A stretch of 62,060 nt of DNA. Source: Marinobacter fuscus. Its GTDB lineage: Bacteria; Pseudomonadota; Gammaproteobacteria; Pseudomonadales; Oleiphilaceae. The notes under the pieces are model-generated. The model was not told where the DNA came from, searched no databases, and saw nothing but the letters and a program-made list of their open reading frames with translations. The translations under genes and the position numbers were made by a program. The stretch covers positions 1 through 62,060 of the forward strand of contig NZ_PXNP01000098.1 of assembly GCF_003007675.1 (NCBI RefSeq), read 5' to 3'. Below, in pieces: positions 17,147-25,346 of the stretch (position 1 is the stretch's first letter; each line of letters starts with the position of its first letter).

Positions 17147-18109
17147 CTAACCTGCGGAGGGCAGGCTGCGGGCAGCCACGTCCTCAACGCCCCGTATCAG
17201 GGCATCAATGATGGCAGGCTCGGATGCCGAATGGCCCGCATTCCGGATAATCTGGAAATCCGCCTCGGGCCAGGCTTCGCTCAGCGCGAAGGCGTTATCC
17301 AGCGGGCACACCATGTCATACCGGCCATGAACAATAACCGCCGGGATATTCTTCAGCCTGGCCGCATTCCGCAAAATCTGGCCGGGTGCCAGAAAGGCAT
17401 GATTCATAAAGTAGTGGCATTCGATACGAGCCAGAGCAATCGCCACATGAGGGTGCGCAAAGTGATCAACCACCGAGGGGTTAGGATGCAGCGTCGCACA
17501 ACGCCCCTCCCAAACGGACCAGGCTTTTGCCGCCTGGATCTGCTCCAGGTCGTTGGTGCTGGTCAGGCGCCGGTAATAGGCCGACACCAGATCCTGCCGT
17601 TCGGCCTCGGGAATGGGTAACAGGAAATCCTGCCAGTAATCCGGAAACACCCGGCTGGCGCCGTCCTGATAAAACCAGTGGATATCTTCCTGACGGCAGA
17701 GAAATATACCCCGTAGCACCAGACCCAGAACCCGATCCGGATGGGCCTGCGCGTAGACCAGACTGAGCGTAGACCCCCAACTCCCGCCAAACAGTAACCA
17801 CTGATCAATACCAAGGAAATGGCGGACGGCTTCAAGATCCTGCACCAGCTTGTCGGTACTGTTGCCCTGTAATTCAGCCAGGGGTGTCGATCGCCCGGCA
17901 CCACGCTGATCCAACAGAATAATACGGAAACGCTCAGCATCGAAAAAGCGCCGGTGATAGTCCTCGCACCCCCCACCCGGGCCGCCGTGAATCACGATCA
18001 CGGGAATACCATCGGGATTACCCGACTCCTCCAGATACAGCTCATGGGGATGATCAACCGCCAGCCGGTGGCGGGCATAGGGTTCGATTTCAGGATAAAG
18101 GCTTAGCAT
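17147..18109 (-). CDS. pip: Prolyl aminopeptidase (proline iminopeptidase)
   Basis: This 320-residue alpha/beta hydrolase of peptidase family S33 removes N-terminal proline. VIVIHGGPGGG forms the oxyanion loop and GGSWGSTLSLVYAQ holds the nucleophilic Ser. HGRYDMVCPL and NAGHSASEP hold the catalytic Asp and His. The ATG at 18109 has GGAG six bases upstream; a GTG at 18133 without such a site is less likely. It is cytoplasmic, with no signal peptide. The gap to typA carries the typA terminator, so pip is transcribed separately. Confidence 0.92.
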   Translation of the reverse strand: MLSLYPEIEPYARHRLAVDHPHELYLEESGNPDGIPVIVIHGGPGGGCEDYHRRFFDAERFRIILLDQRGAGRSTPLAELQGNSTDKLVQDLEAVRHFLGIDQWLLFGGSWGSTLSLVYAQAHPDRVLGLVLRGIFLCRQEDIHWFYQDGASRVFPDYWQDFLLPIPEAERQDLVSAYYRRLTSTNDLEQIQAAKAWSVWEGRCATLHPNPSVVDHFAHPHVAIALARIECHYFMNHAFLAPGQILRNAARLKNIPAVIVHGRYDMVCPLDNAFALSEAWPEADFQIIRNAGHSASEPAIIDALIRGVEDVAARSLPSAG

Positions 18110-18180
18110 GACAGGCTCCGTGGCAGGGTTCACGGCAGTCTAGCTGAGGGAGGGAGGAAAATGACAGTGCCCAGAACAAC

Positions 18181-18215
18181 AAAGCCGCCGCCAGGACGTG
18201 CCTGACAGCGGCTTT
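18181..18215 (-). terminator. typA terminator
   Basis: An imperfect hairpin (AAAGCCGC...CCAGG, loop ACGTG, CCTG...GCGGCTTT) lies 25 bases past the typA stop. On the minus strand it is followed by a T-rich tract (TTTGTTGTT). Confidence 0.6.
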
Positions 18216-18239
18216 ATAAGGCTATGAAAAGCTCAGCCG

Positions 18240-20051
18240 TTACTTCTTGTTGGCGCGCTTACGCTCGTTTTCAGTAAGCAGCTTCTTGCGCAGCCGGATC
18301 GACTTGGGTGTCACTTCCACCAGCTCGTCGTCCTCGATAAACTCCAGCGCCTGCTCCAGCGTGTGTTTGATCGGCGGAACCAGCCCGATCACCTCATCCT
18401 TACCGGAGGCCCGCATGTTATCGAGCTTTTTCCCTTTGGTGGGGTTAACCACCAAATCGTTGTCCCGACTGTGAATACCACACAGCTGACCTTCGTAGAT
18501 TTCCTGGCCCGGGTCGAGGAACAACTTGCCCCGGCTCTGCAGGGTTTCCAGAGAATAGGTCAGCGCCGTTCCTGTCGCCATGGAGACAATCACGCCGTTC
18601 TGGCGACTGGTCATCTCACCGGCCTTAATCGGCCCGTAATGACTGAACGTCGAGGTCAGTATACCGGTACCAGAGGTCATGGTCAGGAAGCTGTTGCGGA
18701 AACCGATCAGACCACGGGCGGGGATGGTGTAGTCCAGGCGGATACGGCCTTTACCGTCCGGAATCATGTTGGTCATCTCGCCACGACGCAGCCCCATTTG
18801 CTCCATTACCGGGCCCTGATGCTGCTCTTCGATATCGACGATCACATTCTCGTAGGGCTCCTGCTTCACCCCGTCGACTTCTCTGACCACCACTTCCGGG
18901 CGACCCACCGCCAGCTCGAAGTTCTCCCGACGCATGTTCTCGATCAGTACTGACAGGTGCAGCTCGCCCCGACCCGAGACCTTGAACTTGTCAGCCGAAT
19001 CGCCTTCTTCAACCCGCAGCGCCACATTGTGCAGCAGCTCTTTGTCCAGGCGCTCCTTGATGTTCCGGCTGGTCACGTACTTGCCTTCCTTACCGGCAAA
19101 CGGAGAGTCGTTTACCTGGAAGGTCATGGAGACAGTCGGCTCATCGACCGTCAGCGGCGGCAGCGCCTCGACCGCAGAGGGATCACACAGGGTGTCGGAG
19201 ATAAACAGCTGATCCAGACCGCTCACGCAAATAATGTCACCCGCCTGAGCTTCATCAACTTCTACCCGCTGCAAGCCGGAGTGCCCCATGATCTTGAGGA
19301 TACGGCCGTTGCGCTTCTTGCCGTCGGCGCCGATAGCGACGACGGGAGTGTTAGTGCTGACATTGCCGCGCATGATGCGCCCGATGCCGATAACACCCAG
19401 AAAGCTGTTGTAGTCCAGCTGGGAGATCTGCATCTGGAACGGGCCGTCACGGTCTACTGAGGGCGCCGGCACATGGTCAACAATGGCCTGGAACACGGCA
19501 TCCATGTTCTCTGCCAGTTCATTGTAATCCAGGCCAGCCAGGCCATTCAGGGCGCTGGCGTAAACAATGGGGAAGTCCAGCTGTTCGTCGGTGGCACCCA
19601 GGTTATCGAACAGGTCGAACACCTGATCAACTACCCAGTCCGGTCGCGCGCCCGGGCGGTCAATCTTGTTCACCACCACAATCGGGTTCAGGCCAGCGGC
19701 AAAGGCCTTCTGGGTAACAAAGCGGGTTTGCGGCATGGGCCCGTCGATTGAATCCACCACCAGCAGCACACTGTCTACCATGCTCATGACCCGCTCCACT
19801 TCGCCACCGAAGTCGGCGTGGCCCGGGGTGTCTACGATGTTGATATCGTAGTCTTTCCACTTGAGCGCCGTGTTCTTGGCCAGAATGGTAATGCCACGCT
19901 CTTTTTCCTGGTCGTTGGAGTCCATAACACGCTCGTTTTCGAGCTCTTTGCGGTCCAGGGTTCCAGACTGGCGCAGCAGCTGGTCAACCAGAGTGGTCTT
20001 GCCATGGTCGACGTGGGCGATAATGGCAACGTTTCTAAGCTTATCAATCAC
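18240..20051 (-). CDS. typA: Ribosome-associated GTPase TypA/BipA
   Basis: This 603-residue translational GTPase aids 50S assembly and stress or cold adaptation. The P-loop is [10 protein letters not shown] and the switch II region is [23 protein letters not shown] is the guanine-specificity motif. EF-G-like domains and the BipA-specific C-terminal domain follow ([17 protein letters not shown]). Length is normal. It is divergent from glnA across a 380-base regulatory region that carries NtrC-like sites nearer to typA than to the glnA start, so typA could also be touched by nitrogen control; this is inference. Confidence 0.96.
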   Translation of the reverse strand: MIDKLRNVAIIAHVDHGKTTLVDQLLRQSGTLDRKELENERVMDSNDQEKERGITILAKNTALKWKDYDINIVDTPGHADFGGEVERVMSMVDSVLLVVDSIDGPMPQTRFVTQKAFAAGLNPIVVVNKIDRPGARPDWVVDQVFDLFDNLGATDEQLDFPIVYASALNGLAGLDYNELAENMDAVFQAIVDHVPAPSVDRDGPFQMQISQLDYNSFLGVIGIGRIMRGNVSTNTPVVAIGADGKKRNGRILKIMGHSGLQRVEVDEAQAGDIICVSGLDQLFISDTLCDPSAVEALPPLTVDEPTVSMTFQVNDSPFAGKEGKYVTSRNIKERLDKELLHNVALRVEEGDSADKFKVSGRGELHLSVLIENMRRENFELAVGRPEVVVREVDGVKQEPYENVIVDIEEQHQGPVMEQMGLRRGEMTNMIPDGKGRIRLDYTIPARGLIGFRNSFLTMTSGTGILTSTFSHYGPIKAGEMTSRQNGVIVSMATGTALTYSLETLQSRGKLFLDPGQEIYEGQLCGIHSRDNDLVVNPTKGKKLDNMRASGKDEVIGLVPPIKHTLEQALEFIEDDELVEVTPKSIRLRKKLLTENERKRANKK

Positions 20052-20148
20052 AACGGGTACCCTACAGAAATTATCGGCGCGCAGTATATCGAAAAGTCTC
20101 AGGGGATAATATGAAGTTTAGCGCCTAATATGTAACCAGTTCCCGAAT

Positions 20149-20163
20149 GCACCAACAAGACGC
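20149..20163 (+). promoter_or_regulatory. Degenerate NtrC-like site upstream of glnA
   Basis: GCACCAACAAGACGC keeps the left half (GCACC) of the GCACC-N5-GGTGC NtrC palindrome and loses two bases in the right half. Its centre is 30 bases (about three helical turns) from the stronger site, the arrangement expected for cooperative NtrC dimers. Confidence 0.5.
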
Positions 20164-20178
20164 ACTGAACGCCCGGCC

Positions 20179-20193
20179 GCACCAATTCGGTGC
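20179..20193 (+). promoter_or_regulatory. NtrC-binding site upstream of glnA
   Basis: GCACCAATTCGGTGC is a perfect GCACC-N5-GGTGC palindrome, matching the enterobacterial NtrC consensus. Its centre is about 120 bases upstream of the predicted sigma-54 start, as in E. coli glnAp2, where paired sites lie at about -140 and -108. Confidence 0.78.
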
Positions 20194-20281
20194 AAAAAAA
20201 CCAGGAGCGCAAACACAGCACGTTCTTTGATTTTCAGTGGAACAGGCCGAAGAATCCTGTTTTCAGGCATTCGGGCAAAAC

Positions 20282-20297
20282 TGGCAAGGCGATTGCT
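20282..20297 (+). promoter_or_regulatory. Sigma-54 promoter of glnA
   Basis: TGGCAAGGCGATTGCT matches the -24/-12 consensus TGGCACGnnnnTTGCW, with one mismatch and correct GG-to-GC spacing. Transcription would begin near 20308, giving a leader of about 125 bases to the glnA ATG at 20432. Confidence 0.8.
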
Positions 20298-20431
20298 AAA
20301 CAAACCTCAGCCGCATTTGACAGGTAAGCCATCAGCGGTTCTGGTAAGCTGCGCGAGTCTTTCCAGAATCAGCAAACCAAGGCTGAACGATCCGGCATTT
20401 AAGAACGTCAAAATTCTACGGAGCATGCAGA

Positions 20432-21835
20432 ATGTCCAAGACGATTGATTTGATCAAAGAGCACGAAGTCAAGTGGATTGACTTGCGTTTCACCGACAGC
20501 CGCGGCAAAGAGCAGCACGTTACCATGCCTGCCACCGAGGCGAGCGAAGACTTTTTTGTTGACGGCAAGATGTTCGACGGCTCATCTATCGCTGGCTGGA
20601 AAGGCATCAATGAATCCGACATGATCCTGATGCCGGTAGACGAAACGGCCGTGCTGGATCCGTTCACCGAAGAAACCACCATTAACATTACCTGTGACAT
20701 CGTCGAGCCCTCCACCATGCAGGGCTACGAACGGGATCCGCGCTCTGTGGCGCAGCGGGCCGAAGAATACCTGAAGTCCACCGGCCTGGCCGATGGCGCG
20801 CTGTTTGGCCCTGAACCCGAGTTTTTCATTTTCGATTCCGTCAAGTGGAATGTCGACATGAAAGGCGCCATGTATGAGCTGCACTCCGAGGAAGCCGCCT
20901 GGGTATCCGGCGAAGACTTCGAGCGCAACAACATTGGCCACCGCCCGGGCGTGAAAGGCGGTTACTTCCCGGTGCCGCCGGTAGACAGCCTGCACGACCT
21001 CCGTGGCGCCATGTGCGCAGCCATGGAGTCTATGGGGCTGACCATCGAAGTGCACCACCATGAGGTAGGCACGGCTGGCCAGTGCGAAATCGGTGTTGGC
21101 CCGAACACGCTTACCCGCAAAGCCGACGAAGTACAGATTCTGAAGTATTGCGTGCACAACGTGGCCCACGCCTACGGCAAAACCGCCACCTTCATGCCCA
21201 AGCCCGTGGTGGGCGATAACGGCTCCGGTATGCACGTTCATATGTCTTTGAACAAAGACGGCAAAAATCTGTTCGCCGGTGACGGCTACGCAGGCCTGAG
21301 TGAAATGGCCCTCTACTACGTTGGCGGCATTATCAAGCACGCCAAAGCCATTAACGCCTTTACCAACCCGGCCACCAACAGCTACAAGCGCCTGGTACCC
21401 GGCTACGAAGCCCCGGTCATGCTGGCCTACTCGGCCCGCAACCGCTCAGCCTCTATCCGTATCCCCTACGTGAACAGCCCCAAGGCACGGCGCATCGAGG
21501 TTCGTTTCCCGGATCCCGCTGCCAACCCGTACCTGGCCTTCGCCGCCCTGATGATGGCGGGTCTGGACGGCATCCAGAACAAGATCCACCCGGGCGACGC
21601 CATGGACAAGGATCTGTACGACCTGCCAAAAGAAGAGGCCATCAACATTCCACAGGTTGCCACTACCTTGCAGGAAGCTCTGGAGTGCCTGAAGGCAGAC
21701 CACGAGTTCCTGACCCGGGGCGGCGTATTCACGGAAGACATGATCAATGGTTATATCGACCTGAAACAGGGCGAAGTCGAGCGCCTGAACATGACCACGC
21801 ACCCCGTGGAATTTGACCTCTACTACTCCTGCTGA
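20432..21835 (+). CDS. glnA: Glutamine synthetase type I
   Basis: This 467-residue GSI-beta enzyme forms dodecamers and makes glutamine from glutamate, ammonia and [13 protein letters not shown], the metal site [21 protein letters not shown] and the [10 protein letters not shown] loop are all present. Tyr396 in DLYDLPKEE is the counterpart of E. coli Tyr397, the residue adenylylated by GlnE, which is also encoded here. GGAG precedes the ATG. It has its own rho-independent terminator before the DUF4124 gene and a sigma-54/NtrC promoter upstream, so expression should rise on nitrogen limitation. Confidence 0.97.
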   Translation: MSKTIDLIKEHEVKWIDLRFTDSRGKEQHVTMPATEASEDFFVDGKMFDGSSIAGWKGINESDMILMPVDETAVLDPFTEETTINITCDIVEPSTMQGYERDPRSVAQRAEEYLKSTGLADGALFGPEPEFFIFDSVKWNVDMKGAMYELHSEEAAWVSGEDFERNNIGHRPGVKGGYFPVPPVDSLHDLRGAMCAAMESMGLTIEVHHHEVGTAGQCEIGVGPNTLTRKADEVQILKYCVHNVAHAYGKTATFMPKPVVGDNGSGMHVHMSLNKDGKNLFAGDGYAGLSEMALYYVGGIIKHAKAINAFTNPATNSYKRLVPGYEAPVMLAYSARNRSASIRIPYVNSPKARRIEVRFPDPAANPYLAFAALMMAGLDGIQNKIHPGDAMDKDLYDLPKEEAINIPQVATTLQEALECLKADHEFLTRGGVFTEDMINGYIDLKQGEVERLNMTTHPVEFDLYYSC

Positions 21836-21868
21836 CCACCGCGCCTGCGGGCGCACGTGCATTCAGGC

Positions 21869-21897
21869 AAAAGCCCCGCGTCATGCGGGGCTTTTTT
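21869..21897 (+). terminator. glnA terminator
   Basis: An 11-bp stem (AAAAGCCCCGC, loop GTCAT, GCGGGGCTTTT) followed by more T residues lies 33 bases after the glnA stop. It is a strong rho-independent terminator that should limit read-through into ntrBC. Confidence 0.92.
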
Positions 21898-21971
21898 TGT
21901 TAACTCTCTCCCAATTTCCAGGGCGCCCCCCGGCCCTTAACGATATGTAACCAAGCTCAGGGGTCGCAGCA

Positions 21972-22000
21972 TTGAAATGCCGGGGCCTGCATTCGATAAT
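21972..22000 (+). promoter_or_regulatory. Sigma-70 promoter for the DUF4124 gene
   Basis: TTGAAA, a 17-base spacer and GATAAT give a good housekeeping promoter, 33 bases upstream of the ATG at 22034. It lies after the glnA terminator, so this gene need not depend on glnA transcription. Confidence 0.6.
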
Positions 22001-22033
22001 CCAATCAGTTCATTACTGCAGGTTACTTTTGCC

Positions 22034-22555
22034 ATGAAAGCACCGTTTCTTATTGCCGCCAGCCTGTTACTGGCTGCCTCCGGCGCCTACAGCGAGGTTT
22101 ACCGTCACGTCGATGCCCAGGGTAATGTCACCTTTTCTGACGAGCCCATGGACGGCGGTGAACAGGTACAGGTGAAACCGGTCACTACAATTACTTTGCC
22201 AAAACCGGAAGCCGTCAGAGAACCGGAAAGAATGCAGGAACAGGCAGATCGCGAGGGCGCAGCCTATGGTTCCCTAACGCTCACCTATCCGGACAACGGG
22301 CAGGCACTCCACAGTGGCAACGGTAATGTCACCTTCAAGATATCAAGCACCCCCGGCCTCCGGCCAGGCCACCGGTATGAAGTCACACTCGACGGCCAGC
22401 CCGTGGGCCAGAGCAGCTCTGACAGCATCATTGTCGAGAACATTGATCGCGGAACCCACAACGCCGGTGTGCACATCGTCGACCAGAGCGGCATTCGGGT
22501 TAAGAACGGCGACCCGATCACCTTTACCATCCACCGCCCTTCACGCCGAAACTGA
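22034..22555 (+). CDS. DUF4124 domain protein, exported
   Basis: This 173-residue protein begins with a signal peptide (MKAPFLIAASLLLAASGAYS) followed directly by the DUF4124 motif VYRHVDAQGNVTFSDEP. After a charged linker a beta-rich domain (about 78-170, LTLTYPDNGQALHSGNG onward) resembles an Ig-like fold. It is predicted periplasmic or envelope-associated; function is unknown. The same kind of gene sits between glnA and ntrB in Pseudomonas relatives, suggesting a conserved but unexplained link. The start at 22034 fits the signal peptide; a longer frame from 21977 does not. Confidence 0.8.
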   Translation: MKAPFLIAASLLLAASGAYSEVYRHVDAQGNVTFSDEPMDGGEQVQVKPVTTITLPKPEAVREPERMQEQADREGAAYGSLTLTYPDNGQALHSGNGNVTFKISSTPGLRPGHRYEVTLDGQPVGQSSSDSIIVENIDRGTHNAGVHIVDQSGIRVKNGDPITFTIHRPSRRN

Positions 22556-22561
22556 CACACC

Positions 22562-22576
22562 GCACCAAGACCGTGC
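22562..22576 (+). promoter_or_regulatory. NtrC-like site 1 upstream of ntrB
   Basis: GCACCAAGACCGTGC matches GCACC-N5-GGTGC with one mismatch. It lies just past the DUF4124 stop, with its centre about 170 bases upstream of the predicted sigma-54 start. Confidence 0.6.
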
Positions 22577-22580
22577 ACGC

Positions 22581-22595
22581 GCACCAAGTTAGTGC
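22581..22595 (+). promoter_or_regulatory. NtrC-like site 2 upstream of ntrB
   Basis: GCACCAAGTTAGTGC matches the NtrC palindrome with one mismatch. Its centre is 19 bases from site 1, close to two helical turns, so both would face the same side of the DNA. Confidence 0.6.
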
Positions 22596-22712
22596 CATAC
22601 TGTGAGCAATCCCGGCAGGTGGCACGCCTTCCAAGACGAACCTCGGCCCGACTGACTGCGATCTGCCTTCCCGAAAATTTCCCCTGCCTGCTCCAGGCGC
22701 CCCTATTCGAAC

Positions 22713-22728
22713 TGGTTCGATTCTTGCT
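22713..22728 (+). promoter_or_regulatory. Sigma-54 promoter of ntrBC
   Basis: TGGTTCGATTCTTGCT has the invariant GG and GC with correct spacing, a full TTGCT -12 element, and two mismatches in the -24 element. The start would be near 22739, 53 bases before the ntrB ATG. Confidence 0.65.
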
Positions 22729-22791
22729 TTAAACAACAGGCGCCAACTTGCATGGTCGCAAGATCATCTGATCAGCACACGGAAGCCTCTT

Positions 22792-23892
22792 ATGCCACGC
22801 CGAACAAACGACAGCAACGGAACCAACGACACCAGTATTCTCGACAGCCTGGCAACCGCTGTTCTGTTGCTGGGTGAGGATCTGTCGATTCGATATCTGA
22901 ACCCGGCTGCCGAAAACCTGCTGGAAACCAGCATGAGCCGGAGTCGTGGCCAAAAACTGCAGGAAATCCTGATCGATACGGGCCATGCCCAGGCTACGCT
23001 GCAGGCCTCGCTTGCCAACGGCCATCCGTACACCCGGCGCGAAGCCGAACTTGCCCTGCCCTCCGGCACCCGGCTAACCGTCGATTACTCAGTGTCGCCG
23101 ATCACCCAGGCACCCACCGAGTTACTTATCGAAATTCAGCCCAAAGACCGCTTGCTGCGAATCAGTCGTGAAGAAGACTTGCTGTCCCAGCAGGAAACCA
23201 CCCGCAGCCTGGTTCGCGGCCTGGCCCACGAGATCAAAAATCCGCTTGGGGGCATACGAGGTGCCGCACAATTACTGGATCGGGAGTTGGCCAGCGATGA
23301 GCAGCGGGAGTATACCCGCGTGATCATCGACGAAGCGGATCGGCTGCGGGCTTTGGTCGACAGGATGCTGGGCCCCAACAAAGCACTGACCATGGCCTCC
23401 ACCAATATTCACGAAGTGTTGGAGCGCGTGCGCACTCTGGTTGAAGCTGAAAGCAAAGGAAATATCCGCTTCGAGCGCGACTACGACCCGAGTATTCCGG
23501 AATTTTCCGGCGACAAGGAGCAGCTGATCCAGGCGTTCCTGAACATTGCCCGCAACGCCATGGAAGCCGCCTTTGAAAGAGCGGCACCGGCCCTCCTTGA
23601 GACAGAGCCAGCCATAACCGTCCGCACCCGGGCGCTCCGGCAGTTTACGATCGGCCACCGTCGTTATCGCCTCGTTTGCCGGGTGGACATTATCGATAAC
23701 GGCCCAGGCATTCCGCCCGAGCTACTGCACAGCATATTCTATCCGATGGTCAGTGGCCGGGCGGCCGGAACCGGACTTGGGCTATCGATTGCACAGAGCA
23801 TCATCGGCCAGCACCGGGGGCTGGTGGAGTGTGAAAGCGAGCCCGGACAAACCGATTTCATTATCTTCCTGCCTCTGGAGAACAACGCATGA
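22792..23892 (+). CDS. ntrB: Nitrogen regulation sensor kinase NtrB
   Basis: This 366-residue cytoplasmic histidine kinase/phosphatase controls NtrC in response to PII. An N-terminal PAS domain (about 15-110) precedes the H-box LAHEIKNPLGGIRGAAQLL with His146. The ATPase domain follows, with an N-box (AFLNIARNAMEAA), DNGPGIP and GTGLGLSIAQ. It has no membrane segments. CGGAAG provides a ribosome site before the ATG at 22792. The stop overlaps the ntrC start by 4 bases (ATGA), so the pair is coupled. Confidence 0.95.
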   Translation: MPRRTNDSNGTNDTSILDSLATAVLLLGEDLSIRYLNPAAENLLETSMSRSRGQKLQEILIDTGHAQATLQASLANGHPYTRREAELALPSGTRLTVDYSVSPITQAPTELLIEIQPKDRLLRISREEDLLSQQETTRSLVRGLAHEIKNPLGGIRGAAQLLDRELASDEQREYTRVIIDEADRLRALVDRMLGPNKALTMASTNIHEVLERVRTLVEAESKGNIRFERDYDPSIPEFSGDKEQLIQAFLNIARNAMEAAFERAAPALLETEPAITVRTRALRQFTIGHRRYRLVCRVDIIDNGPGIPPELLHSIFYPMVSGRAAGTGLGLSIAQSIIGQHRGLVECESEPGQTDFIIFLPLENNA

Positions 23893-25322
23893 ACCAACCA
23901 GCGAATGTCTGGATTATCGATGACGATCGCAGCATCCGCTGGGTGCTTGAACGTTCCATGAGCCAGGCAGGCATGCAGCCCCGGGTATTCGAAAGCGGTG
24001 AAAGCATTATGCTGCGTTTGGAACAGGAACAGCCCGACGCCATCCTGAGCGATATCAGAATGCCCGGTGTAGACGGCATTACCCTGCTGTCCCGCATTGT
24101 CGAGCGACACCCCGATCTGCCGGTCATCATCATGACCGCCCACTCGGATCTCGACAGCGCTGTCACCAGCTATCAAACCGGCGCCTTCGAATACCTGCCC
24201 AAACCTTTTGATGTGGACGACGCCGTGGCATTGGTTCGGCGCGCGGTGGCACACAGCCGCGAAAAACGCGCCAGCAGCGACCCGGTTCTGGAAACCGCGC
24301 CCAGAACCCCGGAGATCATCGGCGAGGCGCCCGCCATGCAGGAGGTGTTTCGTGCTATCGGCCGCTTGTCCCACTCCAACATTACCGTGCTGATCAACGG
24401 TGAAAGCGGCACCGGTAAAGAGTTGGTGGCCCAGGCACTGCACAACCACAGCCCCCGGGCGCGTCACCCGTTTATTGCCCTGAACATGGCGGCTATCCCC
24501 AAAGATCTGATCGAATCGGAGCTCTTCGGCCATGCCAAAGGCGCTTTTACCGGCGCAGCGGCAACGCGCCACGGGCGGTTTGAACAGGCCAACGGCGGCA
24601 CCCTGTTTCTGGATGAAATCGGCGATATGCCCGCCGAGACCCAGACCCGCCTGTTGCGGGTCCTGGCCGATGGCGAATTCTATCGGGTGGGCGGGACCAC
24701 GCCGGTGCAGGTCGATGTGCGCATTATTGCCGCCACCCACCAGAATCTGGAAAAACTGGTGCAGGCAGGCCACTTTCGGGAAGACCTGTTCCACCGCCTT
24801 AACGTGATACGGGTTCACCTTCCTAAACTGGCGGAACGGAGGGAAGATATCCCCCGGCTGATGCAGCACTTTCTGAAGCGCGCCGCCAAAGAACTGGCCG
24901 TGGAGCCGAAAGTGCTGACCCCGGACGCGGAAAACTTCCTCACCACCCTGCCCTGGCCGGGCAACGTGCGCCAACTTGAAAATGCCTGTCGCTGGCTGAC
25001 GGTGATGGCCAGTGGCCGGGAAATTCACGTAGACGACCTGCCGCCGGAGCTGATTCAGCAGGCCGACGAAGAACACCTGGCAACAGGCCTGACCTGGCAG
25101 GAAGGACTGAGACACTGGGCCGAAGAAGAACTTAAACGGGGCCACAAAGGTATTCTGGAAACCGCGGTGCCGGAATTCGAAAAAATCATGATCGAAAGCG
25201 CCCTCAAGCACACCGGTGGCCGCCGTCGCGATGCCTCTGTGTTACTGGGTTGGGGGCGGAATACGCTGACCCGCAAGATTAACGAGCTGGGCATGAGTGC
25301 GGAGGAGCAAGAGGACGCATGA
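23889..25322 (+). CDS. ntrC: Nitrogen regulation response regulator NtrC
   Basis: This 477-residue sigma-54 activator has a receiver domain (phospho-acceptor Asp55 in LSDIRMPG, Thr83, Lys105). The AAA+ domain carries Walker A GESGTGKE (171-178) and the GAFTGA sigma-54 contact loop (218-223). The C-terminal Fis-type helix-turn-helix ([20 protein letters not shown]) binds DNA. It would bind the palindromes found upstream of glnA and ntrB in this window. It is convergent with mshQ, with only 24 bases between stops and no obvious terminator in the gap. Confidence 0.96.
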   Translation: MNQPANVWIIDDDRSIRWVLERSMSQAGMQPRVFESGESIMLRLEQEQPDAILSDIRMPGVDGITLLSRIVERHPDLPVIIMTAHSDLDSAVTSYQTGAFEYLPKPFDVDDAVALVRRAVAHSREKRASSDPVLETAPRTPEIIGEAPAMQEVFRAIGRLSHSNITVLINGESGTGKELVAQALHNHSPRARHPFIALNMAAIPKDLIESELFGHAKGAFTGAAATRHGRFEQANGGTLFLDEIGDMPAETQTRLLRVLADGEFYRVGGTTPVQVDVRIIAATHQNLEKLVQAGHFREDLFHRLNVIRVHLPKLAERREDIPRLMQHFLKRAAKELAVEPKVLTPDAENFLTTLPWPGNVRQLENACRWLTVMASGREIHVDDLPPELIQQADEEHLATGLTWQEGLRHWAEEELKRGHKGILETAVPEFEKIMIESALKHTGGRRRDASVLLGWGRNTLTRKINELGMSAEEQEDA

Positions 25323-25346
25323 TGTGCGCTCCCAGCCAATGCCCGC

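Larger units (their letters stand above)
20052..20431. other. 380-base divergent regulatory region between typA and glnA
   Basis: This region has no gene. It holds two NtrC-like sites (20149-20163 and 20179-20193) and a sigma-54 promoter match (20282-20297) oriented toward glnA. A TTGACA at 20318-20323 lacks a convincing -10 partner. The typA side contains AT-rich boxes but no clear promoter. Confidence 0.7.

Noticed and set aside
22611..22636. TGGCACGCCTTCCAAG as a second sigma-54 promoter before ntrB
   Set aside because: The -24 half is perfect but the -12 TTGC element is missing; the site at 22713 is much better.
23739..25211. Long minus-strand open frame (490 codons) opposite ntrBC
   Set aside because: It is antisense to ntrB/ntrC, which carry all expected motifs; treated as a codon-bias shadow.
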